DNA of 64,000 bases, taken from positions 29,116 through 93,115 of the forward strand of contig JADWMM010000030.1 in assembly GCA_015978205.1 (NCBI GenBank), written 5' to 3'. Below, piece by piece: positions 8,894 to 19,072 of the stretch; position 1 is the first letter of the stretch; every line of letters starts with the position of its first letter. Below the pieces are notes generated by a model, which saw only the letters and a program-made list of their open reading frames with translations, had not been told where the DNA came from and searched no databases. Origin of the DNA: Alkaliphilus sp. NP8. GTDB lineage: Bacteria; Bacillota; Clostridia; Peptostreptococcales; Natronincolaceae. The translations under genes were made by a program, and so were the position numbers.

Positions 8894-10958
8894 CTAACTC
8901 TGCCTCCTTTTTTGTATCAACATCTATATTTGGGTATTCTATTCTTTCATGGAAAATACTTAATATTACCTTTAAAAATACTTTTTTTATTTGATTTAAT
9001 TCTTTTAGAGTAATATTACACTCTTCTAACTGTCCATCATTTAATTTTCCTACAATTATTTTTTCTATGACTTCTTCTATTTTTTCTTTAGTTGGAGAAG
9101 AAATACTCCTTACTGCAGCCTCCACAGAATCTGCCATCATTACAACTGCAGTTTCTTTAGTTTGCGGTTTAGGTCCACTATATCGATAATTCGCTTCTTC
9201 TACTGCAGATTCACCTTCTGCATTCTTAGCTTTATGGTAAAAATATGCTACTAAAGTATCACCATGATGCTGGTTAATAAAATCAACTATTTCAGAAGGT
9301 AATTTATATTTTTGAGCAAGTTCAACACCATATTTAACATGTTCTAAAATTATATTAGAACTTAAAGCTGGAGTCAATCTATCATGAGGATTATCAGACG
9401 ATAATTGATTTTCCTTAAAAAAGTATGGTCTTGCTGTTTTACCAATATCATGATAAAAAGCGCCTACTCTAGCTAATAAAGAATTTCCTCCTATAGCATC
9501 TACTGCAGATTCACTTAAATTGCCCACTATTATACTATGATGATATGTTCCTGGAGCTTCTAATAGTAATTTCTTTAATAAAGGTCTGTTTGGATTAGAA
9601 AGTTCTAACAGTTTTAAAGGAGTGACTACTTTAAATACAGATTCCCATAAAGGTAGTGATCCTACTGTTAATATAGAACAAAACAGACCATTTAACACTC
9701 CATAAAATCCCAGTGTCATAGTTTCCATTATTTCACTACTGTTTATAAATCTAATCCCAATAATGGTGATAATATTAACTAAGCTTACAACAACTCCAGA
9801 TATGAATATATTAGATCTTTGCTGTGTATTTATGACACTAAAAGCTCCTATAGTTCCTCCTATTAGTGCCATAGCTATAAATGTAGTGTTATTTCCAGTT
9901 ATAATACTTATAAATACAGTTAGACATAAATTTATAAGTAGAGCTAACCTAGAGTCTACAAGAATGGATAGAAGCATTGCACAAGCAGCTAATGGAATTA
10001 AAAATATAGAAATTCCTGCTATTGCCTTAGCTATTATTAATGTAGATGTTAAAATAATGTAAATCATAAATAACTTACTAGGGTTATATAATAAGTCTTT
10101 ATTGAACACATACATATATCCAATGATTAACAATTCTACAACTAATACTATAGCGGCAATACCAATATATAAAATAAAGTCAACTTTATCATCGTCTGTT
10201 AGAATTCCTAATTCTCCTAATAACTCTAACTTATGAGAAGTTATAATTTCACCTTCTTTTAGAATACTATCTCCTTTATTAATAATTACTTTATCAACAC
10301 TTTCCTTTGCTATTTCTATTTTGTCATTTGTAGCATTTTCATCTAAAAATTTGTTCGGTCTTATTGTAGCATATGCTATAGATATAGCTAGGTCTTTTAA
10401 ATCAGTTTCGAACTCTTCTAGATTGCTAATATACTCCTTAATACTATTCTTTTGTTTCTGTAGATCTTCCACCTTAATACCATTATTCATATTTTGTGCT
10501 ATTATTTCATTTATATAACTCTGCAAATATGTTAGGTCTTCTAAAGGAGCTTCTATAGCACTTTCTATATCTTGCTTTCTTATATCAAGTTCATTTTCCA
10601 ACTCTAATTTTTTAATTTTTTCATCTTCAGTAAGTTCTTCATTATTACGTATTTCATATACTAATGAAAAAAAGTTTTGAACATCTTTTTTAACCTCTAC
10701 ATGAACTCCTGGATTTAATATATATACTGGCTCTACTTTTTCAATAACATCTTTCTTTAAAAGCTCTGTATTGTATTTATCTTCTATATCTTTTGGAGAA
10801 TATATATCTACAGGTGCTTTTTGTCCTACTACTAAATCAAATTTTTCTGGCTTTAAACTCGTTGCTAATATAGCAAATACACTAACAAAAAACAATAGTG
10901 CCAAAAGAATTTTTCTAATTGTTTTTTTTTGAAAAAACTTTTCTATGGAGCTTCTCAT
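8877..10958 (-). CDS. pgpH: PgpH-type 7TM-HD cyclic-di-AMP phosphodiesterase
   Basis: The protein has 693 residues. One N-terminal membrane segment (about 17-33) is followed by an extracytoplasmic domain to about 270, a cluster of about seven membrane segments to about 460, and a cytosolic HD domain with HSIIVGNLSE and YHDIGK. Known PgpH proteins hydrolyse c-di-AMP to pApA and so affect potassium and cell-wall homeostasis. The location between phoH and ybeY is conserved in Firmicutes. Start ATG follows AGGAAAATT. Confidence 0.93.
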   Translation of the reverse strand: MRSSIEKFFQKKTIRKILLALLFFVSVFAILATSLKPEKFDLVVGQKAPVDIYSPKDIEDKYNTELLKKDVIEKVEPVYILNPGVHVEVKKDVQNFFSLVYEIRNNEELTEDEKIKKLELENELDIRKQDIESAIEAPLEDLTYLQSYINEIIAQNMNNGIKVEDLQKQKNSIKEYISNLEEFETDLKDLAISIAYATIRPNKFLDENATNDKIEIAKESVDKVIINKGDSILKEGEIITSHKLELLGELGILTDDDKVDFILYIGIAAIVLVVELLIIGYMYVFNKDLLYNPSKLFMIYIILTSTLIIAKAIAGISIFLIPLAACAMLLSILVDSRLALLINLCLTVFISIITGNNTTFIAMALIGGTIGAFSVINTQQRSNIFISGVVVSLVNIITIIGIRFINSSEIMETMTLGFYGVLNGLFCSILTVGSLPLWESVFKVVTPLKLLELSNPNRPLLKKLLLEAPGTYHHSIIVGNLSESAVDAIGGNSLLARVGAFYHDIGKTARPYFFKENQLSSDNPHDRLTPALSSNIILEHVKYGVELAQKYKLPSEIVDFINQHHGDTLVAYFYHKAKNAEGESAVEEANYRYSGPKPQTKETAVVMMADSVEAAVRSISSPTKEKIEEVIEKIIVGKLNDGQLEECNITLKELNQIKKVFLKVILSIFHERIEYPNIDVDTKKEAELDGVTN

Positions 10959-10997
10959 AATTTTCCTCCTAACACTACCTAGCTTAAATTTTAAGTA

Positions 10998-11987
10998 TTA
11001 GTTTGTTTTCTTTGACTTATCTAGTTGCTTTACTTCAAATTCATCATAAGCTTTAACTATTTTTTGAACTAATTGGTGTCTTACGACATCTTTCCCTGTT
11101 AAATATGCAAAACCAATCTCATTAACATGCTTTAAAACTTTTTCTACATGCCTTAAACCAGAAGACTTGCCTTTTGGTAAATCTACTTGAGTAATATCTC
11201 CTGTAACTATAGCTTTTGATCCAAAACCGAAACGAGTTAAAAACATTTTCATTTGTTCTTTCGTTGTATTTTGTGCTTCATCTAAAATTACAAATGAATT
11301 ATCTAGAGTTCTACCTCTCATATATGCTAAAGGAGCTACTTCTATCATTCCTCTTTCCATATATTTTTGAAATTTGTCAGAACCAAGAATATCAAATAAA
11401 GCATCATACAATGGTCTTAAATATGGATCTACCTTTTCCTGTAAATCTCCTGGTAAGAAGCCTAAGCTTTCTCCTGCTTCTACAGCAGGTCTTGTTAAAA
11501 TTATCCTATTTACCTCTTCATTTCTAAAAGCTTTTACTGCCATAGCAACTGCTAAGTAAGTTTTGCCAGTTCCTGCTGGCCCTATGCCAAAAGTTAAATC
11601 CTTAGAATTTATTAAATCAATGTATTTCTTTTGTCCTATAGTTTTAGGTTTAATAGGTTTACCTGTATCAGTAACAAATACTATATCTTCAGATAAAGAT
11701 TGTATTTTTTCCTCTTCTCCATCTAGCAATAACTCTATTGAATAAGTTATTTTTTGAAGCGTAAGATTTTCATTATTTTTAACTACTCCCATTAATTCTT
11801 TTATTAATTTTTCACCTAATAAAACTTTTTTTTCATTTCCTATTAATAATATATCGCCTTCTCTTTGTACAACATCTATATTCAGCTTTTCTTGTATTAA
11901 ATTAATATTTTTATCAAAATTACCAAATAGCTCTTTAACAAATTCTTGCTCTTTTATTTCTATTTTCTTTTGAATTTTACTTTCCAA
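10998..11987 (-). CDS. phoH: PhoH family ATPase
   Basis: A cytosolic 329-residue protein with Walker A GPAGTGKT at about residues 136-143 and Walker B FVILDEAQNT. The N-terminal 100 residues match the region specific to PhoH-like proteins of Firmicutes. It is linked to RNA metabolism by neighbours (ybeY) but its exact role is unresolved. The start is TTG behind GAGGAGG. It is 3 bp from yqfD. Confidence 0.94.
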   Translation of the reverse strand: MESKIQKKIEIKEQEFVKELFGNFDKNINLIQEKLNIDVVQREGDILLIGNEKKVLLGEKLIKELMGVVKNNENLTLQKITYSIELLLDGEEEKIQSLSEDIVFVTDTGKPIKPKTIGQKKYIDLINSKDLTFGIGPAGTGKTYLAVAMAVKAFRNEEVNRIILTRPAVEAGESLGFLPGDLQEKVDPYLRPLYDALFDILGSDKFQKYMERGMIEVAPLAYMRGRTLDNSFVILDEAQNTTKEQMKMFLTRFGFGSKAIVTGDITQVDLPKGKSSGLRHVEKVLKHVNEIGFAYLTGKDVVRHQLVQKIVKAYDEFEVKQLDKSKKTN

Positions 11988-11990
11988 AAA

Positions 11991-13187
11991 TTAGTCCTCC
12001 TCAATTTTTAACGTTTTTTGTATAGCTATATCTTCTAATGCTTCTATAATAACTTTACCATATAAAACATCACCTTGGGTAGTAAAATCAATTTGATTAT
12101 TTAATATTTCTGCATCTACTGGTATTTCTTCTAAAAGTTTGCTTATAACTTTATCATGTAATTCATTCTTTGCTTCCTCTAAATCAACTTTTTCTTCGAA
12201 TTGATTAACTTCATAATGTTCTTCTACTATTATTTCGACAGGTAAACCTATATTCCTCCATTGAAAAGGTTTTTTAGATTTTTTTTCAGTTACATAAAAT
12301 TTATAAGGTATTTTTCCACCATTAAATGAAAGTTCTAAACTACCTAACTTTAAAGTCCTTTTTATAAATTTTTCCCCTGTTTTTTCTTTTTTAATCTCAA
12401 TTAATCTTTTGCTTTCTGTAGTTTCATAATAGGTCTTAGCATATACTTGACCATAAGAATGAATATATAAAGGTTTTTCCATCTGTTCCCTTTCAACAAT
12501 TCCATTAATCAACAAATCTCCTTCACTTACAATATCTCCTTCTTTAACCTCTGCATCTCCGTTTTTAGCTATAACTTCCTTAATCACTCCACTTTTTTTA
12601 GCTATAACATTGCAAGGAGTATTTTTATCTATTTTTTCTGGTATTAATCTTTTTTCTACTATTTCTACCTTAGCTTTAATACCTTTAACTTCAATTTCTA
12701 TCCATACTATTTCTTCAATATCTAGAAGTAATTCAGTTTCAATATCTTCTAAGTTTACAAAATATTTATTTACACCTGGTTTAAATCCTAATTCATCTAA
12801 AGCAGATATTATTTCTTTGTCCTCTAACATTTCATTTCCATCTACATCAATGGAAAAAATAAAAGTTGAAGACAGAATTAAAAGAAAGAAACAAAAAAAT
12901 GCTCCTACTAAAAGCATTTTCCTCTTTTTTAGCTTGTGTACCCTAAAAGGATAACCATTTTTCTTATTTATTGATACTCTACAGCCTGTTTTCCTTACTA
13001 TTTTTCTTAGAGATTTAAATCCTTGTATACTTAGTTTTGCTTCTAAAGTAGTGTGATCCACTCGCTTAATATCCCACAAATAAATCTCTTTCGATATGCA
13101 AATATTTATAAATCTTTCTAAGGCTAATCCTTCCACTTTAATAATTACATATCCTCTAAAATAATTCCATAGTTTTAATACTAACAA
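11991..13187 (-). CDS. yqfD: Sporulation protein YqfD
   Basis: A protein of about 398 residues with one membrane segment (KMLLVGAFFCFFLLILSST, about residues 90-110) and a large extracytoplasmic part. It matches YqfD, which in Bacillus is made under sigma E in the mother cell and is needed for efficient sporulation. A TTG at 13187 lies 8 bases after GAGGGG and is preferred; the GTG at 13196 overlaps that ribosome site. The gene follows yqfC directly, as in other endospore formers. Confidence 0.9.
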   Translation of the reverse strand: MLVLKLWNYFRGYVIIKVEGLALERFINICISKEIYLWDIKRVDHTTLEAKLSIQGFKSLRKIVRKTGCRVSINKKNGYPFRVHKLKKRKMLLVGAFFCFFLLILSSTFIFSIDVDGNEMLEDKEIISALDELGFKPGVNKYFVNLEDIETELLLDIEEIVWIEIEVKGIKAKVEIVEKRLIPEKIDKNTPCNVIAKKSGVIKEVIAKNGDAEVKEGDIVSEGDLLINGIVEREQMEKPLYIHSYGQVYAKTYYETTESKRLIEIKKEKTGEKFIKRTLKLGSLELSFNGGKIPYKFYVTEKKSKKPFQWRNIGLPVEIIVEEHYEVNQFEEKVDLEEAKNELHDKVISKLLEEIPVDAEILNNQIDFTTQGDVLYGKVIIEALEDIAIQKTLKIEED

Positions 13188-13199
13188 TACATTCACCCC

Positions 13200-13475
13200 T
13201 CAATCAATAAATTCTACCTGATTGATCTCTCCTACGATAACAATCTCTTCTATAATTATATTTTTTAAAACTAAATTTTTGCCTATAATACGCAATACAC
13301 CATTTTTTGTATTAATTCTTATTCTATTATTTGTATACTCTAAAATACCTTTATGATTTTCTATATATATTTGAAGATTACCTATCATTATAATTTTAGG
13401 TAAATCTAACATTATATCTTTAGGTAACTCTAGAATTTCAGCTAAGCTTTTCTTTACCTCATCATTTTTTTTCAA
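13200..13475 (-). CDS. yqfC: Sporulation protein YqfC
   Basis: A 91-residue protein matching YqfC, a small beta-rich sporulation protein whose gene precedes yqfD in spore formers. Recognisable segments are LPKDIMLDLPKI and LEYTNNRIRINTKNG. Its stop is 12 bp from the yqfD start. A GGTGATTAC ribosome site precedes the ATG. The molecular role is not known. Confidence 0.88.
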   Translation of the reverse strand: MKKNDEVKKSLAEILELPKDIMLDLPKIIMIGNLQIYIENHKGILEYTNNRIRINTKNGVLRIIGKNLVLKNIIIEEIVIVGEINQVEFID

Positions 13476-13545
13476 TAGTAATCACCTCCATATATTCAAA
13501 TTCTATGCTTTAAACTAGTTTATTAGACCTTTTTTACAATAAAAA

Positions 13546-13568
13546 AAGATAGGACAAAGTCCTATCTT
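13546..13568 (-). terminator. Terminator after the YqfB-position gene
   Basis: AAGATAGGAC/GTCCTATCTT hairpin followed on the minus strand by seven T. The stop codon of the 13562-14083 gene is inside the stem. It separates floA-nfeD from yqfC-yqfD. Confidence 0.88.
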
Positions 13569-14083
13569 CTTAAACTCTTTGGTTTTTGTAAAATTTCTGA
13601 CATTATAACTCCTTGAATAATAGATCTTTCATTGAATTCAACAATATTTTCATTGTTTCCTATTTCTCCATCATACACGCTATTTTTAACTATTTCAGAA
13701 TTAGGTTTTAAATCTGTATTTGGACTCTTAAGTTTTTCTTTTTTATTAGAATCACTTTTTATTTCTGTTTTCATCTGATCCTGAGAAGTAACTGGTGTGT
13801 CTTTTTTTGGAGTTTCCTTGAAATTTCTATTTAATTCTCCACTTAACTCTTTAAATAAATCCTCTAAATTGTTTCTATACCCTTTAGTTTTAGTTGTAGT
13901 TGTATTCCTAGTATCTATTCTCTTACTGGAACTATATTCATCACTTTTTCTTTCAACAGATCTTTTAACTGTGGAAGTTTTATTATTAGATGTTGATTTT
14001 CGGTTTGACTTGTTTTTATTATCATTAAATACATAGCTTATTCCTGCAATTATTAAAAAACCTATTATAGATCCAAAGTCCAT
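13562..14083 (-). CDS. Hypothetical membrane-anchored protein at the YqfB position
   Basis: I do not recognise a family. From the ATG at 14083 (8 bases after AAGGAAGTG; an upstream ATG at 14107 has no site) the protein has 173 residues. Residues 3-16 form one short membrane helix (GSIIGFLIIAGISYVF); the rest is charged and low complexity (Ser, Lys, Asn, Thr) with no conserved domain visible. It is the third gene of nfeD-floA, where Bacillus has yqfB. A role with the flotillin complex is suggested only by position. Confidence 0.6.
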   Translation of the reverse strand: MDFGSIIGFLIIAGISYVFNDNKNKSNRKSTSNNKTSTVKRSVERKSDEYSSSKRIDTRNTTTTKTKGYRNNLEDLFKELSGELNRNFKETPKKDTPVTSQDQMKTEIKSDSNKKEKLKSPNTDLKPNSEIVKNSVYDGEIGNNENIVEFNERSIIQGVIMSEILQKPKSLRR

Positions 14084-14118
14084 AAAATCACTTCCTTTTG
14101 TATTCAAGCACCTAATAT

Positions 14119-15120
14119 CTATTTCTTATAATCATCTTTTGACTCATTTTTTTCATTTCCATTAATTCTTGAAATAGATTCTCTCATACTAGTATCTGCT
14201 ACTACATTTTGAAGATTATAATAGTCCATTACACCTATTTTACCTTCTCTCAATGCTGTTGCCATTGCTCTTGGAACTTCTGCTTCTGCCTCAACAACCT
14301 TAGCTTGCATCTCTTGTACAGCTGCTATCATTTCTTGTTCTTTAGCTACAGCCATTGCTCTTCTTTCCTCTGCTCTAGCTTGAGCAATACGTTTATCTGC
14401 ATCTGCTTGGTCAGTTTGTAGTTGTGCACCAATATTTCTACCAACATCTATATCTGCAATATCAATTGATAAAATTTCAAATGCAGTACCTGCATCAAGT
14501 CCTTTACCTAAAACAGTTCTAGAAATTAAATCTGGATTTTCTAGTACATCTTTATGAGCAGCTGCAGAACCAACAGTTGTAACTATACCTTCACCAACTC
14601 TTGCAATAATTGTCTCTTCTCCAGCTCCCCCAACAAGTCTTTCAATATTTGCTCTAACAGTAACTCTCGCTTTAACCATTACTTCTATACCGTCTTTAGC
14701 CACTGCTGCTATTTTAGGTGTTTCAATAACCTTTGGGTTAACACTAACTTGAACTGCTTCTAACACATTTCTACCTGCTAAGTCTATTGCAGCAGCTCTC
14801 TCAAACTCAATATTAATATCAGCTCTTTGTGCTGCTATTAATGCATCTACTACACTGTTTACATCTCCACCTGCTAAATAATGACCTTCTAAACTATCAA
14901 TATCTAAATTTAGCCCTGCTTTTGTAGCTTTAATCAAAGGGTTAACTATACGACTTGGTTTAACTCTTCTAAATCTCATTCCAACTAAAGTAAAAATTCC
15001 AATTTTAACTCCCGAGAAAAAAGCTGTAATCCATAAACCTACTGGTATAAAGCTTAAAACAATTGAAAGTAAAACAAATATTACTGCTATTGCAACTATT
15101 AATACTACTATTTGTGGCAT
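14119..15120 (-). CDS. floA: Flotillin-like protein FloA
   Basis: The 333-residue protein has an N-terminal membrane hairpin (about 4-38), an SPFH/band-7-like domain and a long C-terminal helix rich in Ala, Glu and Gln (about 235-300) expected to form coiled-coil oligomers. It matches FloA (YqfA) over the full length. FloA organises functional membrane microdomains. It is directly downstream of nfeD (10 bp), its usual partner. Confidence 0.96.
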   Translation of the reverse strand: MPQIVVLIVAIAVIFVLLSIVLSFIPVGLWITAFFSGVKIGIFTLVGMRFRRVKPSRIVNPLIKATKAGLNLDIDSLEGHYLAGGDVNSVVDALIAAQRADINIEFERAAAIDLAGRNVLEAVQVSVNPKVIETPKIAAVAKDGIEVMVKARVTVRANIERLVGGAGEETIIARVGEGIVTTVGSAAAHKDVLENPDLISRTVLGKGLDAGTAFEILSIDIADIDVGRNIGAQLQTDQADADKRIAQARAEERRAMAVAKEQEMIAAVQEMQAKVVEAEAEVPRAMATALREGKIGVMDYYNLQNVVADTSMRESISRINGNEKNESKDDYKK

Positions 15121-15130
15121 AAAATCCCTC

Positions 15131-16426
15131 CTAATTAATTTTTTGTACTATAATTCTTCTTCCCTCTACTTTAATAATCTTTACCATTTCTTCTTTTTCT
15201 ATAAATTGACCTTCAGAAACCACATCTAATAATTTCCCATCTATAGATATCATTCCCGATGGTCTTAGTGATGTTGTCACCTTACCAGTTTTGCCTATAT
15301 ATTCTTTATAATTTTCAGTTGAAGTATATCCTCTTTCTTTATCTAGTTTGGTATTTAAAACTATGCGACTAAAGTATTTATTTTTAGGTGCATATTTTAA
15401 AATAAGTACTATTGCGATTATAGTCAAAGATAAAGAAACTAATAAAGAAATAATAGCAGCTGTAATACTGCTTGATGCTAAGAAAATACTTATAGCTACA
15501 GATATTATTCCCCCTACACCAGCTATACCAAAACCTGGTGCAAGGGCTTCTGCTATTAATAAAATGATACCTACTAAAAATATAAGAACAGCCGTTAGTC
15601 CTGCATTACCAGACAGCACATTTCCAGCAAAGTAAACAGCAAAAGAAATTAAACTTACTGTTCCGCCTATGCCAAAACCTGGCATAATAATTTCTACTAC
15701 AAGACCTATAAATCCAGCTGCCAGTAATATAGGTGCTATATATGTATTACTAGCAAACCTAGCTAATCGCACGCTGTTAGTTGTTTCTGCTTTAACAATA
15801 TTATCATAAGATATAGATAGTGAATTTAAAATTTCATCGTAATCTTCACCTACTATATCTACAAACTCTATACTTTTAGCTTCTGCAGTAGTTAAATTTA
15901 AAAGTCTACCCTTATTAACAACATTAGGTATAGATATAGATTTATCTGCCATAGCACTCACTAATACTTCATCTCTTCCTGTTGTTTCAGCTGTACTTTT
16001 TAATATACTTACCCATGTAGAAAGAATTTTCTCTGTATTAGGTATAGTTTCTGCTGACCCAATAGTACTTCCAGGTGCCATTGCTATAGTATCTGAAGAT
16101 ATTGTAAGTAATACTCCTGCTGATTCTGCTTTAGTATTAACAAATGATATTGTAGGTGCATTTGTATTTAATATTAACTGACTTATTTGTTCTGCAGAAT
16201 CAATTCTTCCACCGTAGGTGTCAATTTCAAATATTATTGCAGATGCATTAGGATCTTCGTCTATAATAGCAAGGTTATGTTGAACATACTGATGCACAGC
16301 GGGAGTTATATCTTCTTTAATTGGCACTACATACACATTTTTTTCATTTGTATTTGCTATAGATATTATAGATAATGAAAATATAAATATTAATACTGAT
16401 AAAACTATTTTTTTTCTGTTTTTCAT
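15131..16426 (-). CDS. NfeD family membrane protein with ClpP-like serine protease domain
   Basis: Long-form NfeD (431 residues), related to Bacillus YqeZ. An N-terminal signal/anchor (residues 6-26) is followed by a periplasmic-side protease-like domain to about 210 with the SAG segment ([15 protein letters not shown]) that holds the nucleophilic Ser, then several membrane helices (about 230-345) and a C-terminal OB-fold (about 375-431). NfeD proteins act with flotillins on membrane quality control. Substrate is unknown. Confidence 0.92.
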   Translation of the reverse strand: MKNRKKIVLSVLIFIFSLSIISIANTNEKNVYVVPIKEDITPAVHQYVQHNLAIIDEDPNASAIIFEIDTYGGRIDSAEQISQLILNTNAPTISFVNTKAESAGVLLTISSDTIAMAPGSTIGSAETIPNTEKILSTWVSILKSTAETTGRDEVLVSAMADKSISIPNVVNKGRLLNLTTAEAKSIEFVDIVGEDYDEILNSLSISYDNIVKAETTNSVRLARFASNTYIAPILLAAGFIGLVVEIIMPGFGIGGTVSLISFAVYFAGNVLSGNAGLTAVLIFLVGIILLIAEALAPGFGIAGVGGIISVAISIFLASSSITAAIISLLVSLSLTIIAIVLILKYAPKNKYFSRIVLNTKLDKERGYTSTENYKEYIGKTGKVTTSLRPSGMISIDGKLLDVVSEGQFIEKEEMVKIIKVEGRRIIVQKIN

Positions 16427-16528
16427 ATATTCCCTCCTCTCCTATTATATATATATTCCCTTTTATTATATATTAAACTATTTTTTAATATAAAGAAAGA
16501 TTATTTTATATTTTCATAAAAATAAATA

Positions 16529-16549
16529 AACCCGGATATAATCCGGGTT
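16529..16549 (-). terminator. Terminator after yqeY
   Basis: AACCCGGAT/ATCCGGGTT hairpin 4 bp past the yqeY stop, followed by TTTATTTATTTTT on the minus strand. Confidence 0.85.
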
Positions 16550-16553
16550 AACT

Positions 16554-16997
16554 TTATTGTAAGATATTTCTTACTATTTGATTAACTATTTTTCCATCAG
16601 CTCTACCTTTTAACTTAGGCATTGCTGCAGCCATTATTTTTCCCATATCTTTCATAGAAGTAGCACCGGTGTCGGTAATAACTTCTTTAATTACTGCTTC
16701 AATTTCTTCTTCTGACAGTTGTTCAGGTAGATACTCCATAAGTACTTTAAGTTCATCTTCTGCTTGCTGTGCTAAATCATCACGGCAACCTTTTCTGAAC
16801 TCTTCTATGGAATCTTTTCTTTGTTTTGCTTGCTTAGATATTATTTCTATAACATCTTCATCTGAAAGCTCAACTCTTTTATCCACTTCAATCTGTTTTA
16901 TGTCAGCACGGATCATTGTAATAACATTTTTACGTAATTGATCCTTAGTTTTCATGGCAATTTTTATTTCATCAGTTAATCTTTGTTTGAGGGACAT
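16554..16997 (-). CDS. yqeY: GatB/YqeY domain protein
   Basis: A 147-residue helical protein matching YqeY, which is homologous to the C-terminal tRNA-binding tail of GatB. Its stand-alone role is not firmly known. The ATG at 16997 follows GAGGTG at 6 bases; an upstream in-frame GTG overlaps that site. The gene follows rpsU, as is common in Firmicutes. Confidence 0.9.
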   Translation of the reverse strand: MSLKQRLTDEIKIAMKTKDQLRKNVITMIRADIKQIEVDKRVELSDEDVIEIISKQAKQRKDSIEEFRKGCRDDLAQQAEDELKVLMEYLPEQLSEEEIEAVIKEVITDTGATSMKDMGKIMAAAMPKLKGRADGKIVNQIVRNILQ

Positions 16998-17033
16998 ATT
17001 CTTCACCTCTACTTTAATAGATTTTAGTTCAAA

Positions 17034-17219
17034 CTAATATCTTTTTTTGCTATTATTTCTTTTTGCAGCTTCTGCTTTTTTCTTACGCTTTACACTAGGT
17101 TTTTCATAGTGCTCTCTTTTTCTTACTTCTGATAAAATACCAGACTTAGAGCATTGTCTTTTAAATCTACGAAGAGCATTATCTAGTGATTCGTTGTCTT
17201 TTATTTTTATCTCTGACAT
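17034..17219 (-). CDS. rpsU: 30S ribosomal protein S21
   Basis: A 61-residue basic protein starting [20 protein letters not shown], the classical S21 N-terminus, with a Lys/Arg-rich tail. It binds the small subunit near the anti-Shine-Dalgarno region. The ATG at 17219 sits behind GGAGGGAGGG; an in-frame start 30 bases upstream would add residues not found in S21. Confidence 0.96.
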   Translation of the reverse strand: MSEIKIKDNESLDNALRRFKRQCSKSGILSEVRKREHYEKPSVKRKKKAEAAKRNNSKKRY

Positions 17220-17348
17220 ATTACTTTCCCTCCCTCCGCTAGCAAACACTTTGCTTTATCTATAGCAACATAATAGCTATATTGCAAGTGGGATTTAACA
17301 ATACCTAGTTATTATACATTAAAATTTCAACTTATGCAATAGATATTT

Positions 17349-17696
17349 TTAACCCGGTGGCCATTGAAGCTCTCTTCCACCTAAAAGGTGAAAATGCAAA
17401 TGTCCTACAGTCTGTCCTCCATAGTTACCACAGTTATTTACAACTCTAAACCCATCTTGTTCTATGTTAAATTCTTTAGCTAATTGCTGTATGCCTGCAA
17501 AAATCTCAGGAATAATAATGTTTTTATCATTATCTGTTATATCCATAGTACTTGAAATATGCTTTTTTGGAACAATAAGCAGGTGTATAGGTGCTTCTGG
17601 ATTAATATCTTTAAAACCAACTACATGTTCATTTTCATAAACTAATTCAGATGGAATTTCTCCTTTGATTATTTTACAAAAAATACAGTCTGACAT
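17349..17696 (-). CDS. HIT family (HinT-like) nucleotide hydrolase
   Basis: The 115-residue protein has the histidine triad HLHFH at 99-103 and a Cys pair (CIFC at 4-7) typical of HinT. HinT enzymes hydrolyse purine nucleoside phosphoramidates and aminoacyl-AMP. Length and start (ATG behind AGGAGGTG) are normal. Confidence 0.95.
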   Translation of the reverse strand: MSDCIFCKIIKGEIPSELVYENEHVVGFKDINPEAPIHLLIVPKKHISSTMDITDNDKNIIIPEIFAGIQQLAKEFNIEQDGFRVVNNCGNYGGQTVGHLHFHLLGGRELQWPPG

Positions 17697-17770
17697 AAAT
17701 ACACCTCCTTACTGCTACAATATATTTTATTCTATATTCAACATTAATTTTAAAATTCCTCTTTTTTAAA

Positions 17771-19072
17771 TTATTTCTTTTCTGCAAAAATGTAATCTTC
17801 TTTTAATTCTTTTAATCTAACAGTAGTTAAGTCTCCTTCTTTAACATCATGTGCTGAAGCTAAAACTTTTAAATAGTTATCTGTATATCCTTCAATATGC
17901 CCTACAACATTTTTTGATAATGTCTCAAATAAAACTTGTTTTTCTCTGCCTATAAACTTTTTACGATAAGCTTCTTTCATTTCTTCCCCTAGAGATATTA
18001 ATTTTTCACTACGGTAATGTTTTAAGAGCCCATCTACTTGATCCTTACGCTCGGCTGCAGGAGTTCCAGTTCTAGGAGAATATTTAAATACATGAATTTC
18101 ACTAAAATTTATTTTCTTTACAAAATCATATGTTGTATTAAAATCTTCATCACTTTCCTCAGGAAATCCAACTATAATATCTGTAGTTAAAGCTACATCT
18201 GGGTATACTTTTCGGATTCGATCTGCTATTTTAGCATATTCTTCTGCAGTATATTTTCTATTCATTTTTTTTAATATTTTATTACAACCACTTTGAAGGG
18301 AAAGATGGAAATGTTGGCATATTTTTTCAAGTTTAGATAACTCACTTAAAAATTCATCTGTAAATAATGTTGGTTCTAAGGAACTTAACCTTATTCTTTC
18401 TAAACCTTTAATATCATTAACTTCTTTTAGTACATCTATCAGTGCTATACCGTCATTCAAATCTTTACCATAAGATGCTACATGAATACCTGTCAATACT
18501 ACTTCTTTAAAACCTTTTTCCACTAATTTTTTTACTTCTTCTATTATTTCTAATTTACCTCGACTTCTGATTTGTCCTCTAGCATATGGAATTATACAAT
18601 AGCTGCAATATTGATTACAACCTTCTTGTATCTTTAAAAATGCTCTCGTCTTATCTTTTACATCTGCTATTGACATTTCCTCAAACTTCTTAACCTTCAT
18701 AATATCATCTACTAAATTAATCTTTTCGTCTACATCACATTTTTTAACAGCATCTACTATTTGACTTCTTTCATTCGTCCCAATAACAATATTTACTCCT
18801 TCAACAGATAAAACTTCTACAGGAGCTGTTTGAGCATAGCAACCTACAACTGCTACAATAGCATTAGGATTTTTTCTCTTTGCTCTACGTATAAATTGTC
18901 TAGATTTTTTATCCCCTACATTAGTTACAGTACATGTATTTATAACATAAACATCTGCAATCTCATTATCAGGTACTATATCATATCCTTCTTTTTCAAA
19001 AAGCTCACCCATAGCCTGGGTTTCATATTGATTAACTTTACAACCTAATGTATGAAAAGCTACTTTTTTCAC
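17771..19072 (-). CDS. mtaB: tRNA threonylcarbamoyladenosine methylthiotransferase MtaB
   Basis: Radical-SAM enzyme that converts t6A37 to ms2t6A37 in tRNAs reading ANN codons. The N-terminal methylthiotransferase domain starts HTLGCKVNQYE with the first cluster Cys, the radical-SAM motif CNQYCSYC is near residue 152, and a TRAM domain ends the protein. Length 433 is typical. The GTG start overlaps the rsmE stop region, so the two are translationally coupled. Confidence 0.94.
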   Translation of the reverse strand: MKKVAFHTLGCKVNQYETQAMGELFEKEGYDIVPDNEIADVYVINTCTVTNVGDKKSRQFIRRAKRKNPNAIVAVVGCYAQTAPVEVLSVEGVNIVIGTNERSQIVDAVKKCDVDEKINLVDDIMKVKKFEEMSIADVKDKTRAFLKIQEGCNQYCSYCIIPYARGQIRSRGKLEIIEEVKKLVEKGFKEVVLTGIHVASYGKDLNDGIALIDVLKEVNDIKGLERIRLSSLEPTLFTDEFLSELSKLEKICQHFHLSLQSGCNKILKKMNRKYTAEEYAKIADRIRKVYPDVALTTDIIVGFPEESDEDFNTTYDFVKKINFSEIHVFKYSPRTGTPAAERKDQVDGLLKHYRSEKLISLGEEMKEAYRKKFIGREKQVLFETLSKNVVGHIEGYTDNYLKVLASAHDVKEGDLTTVRLKELKEDYIFAEKK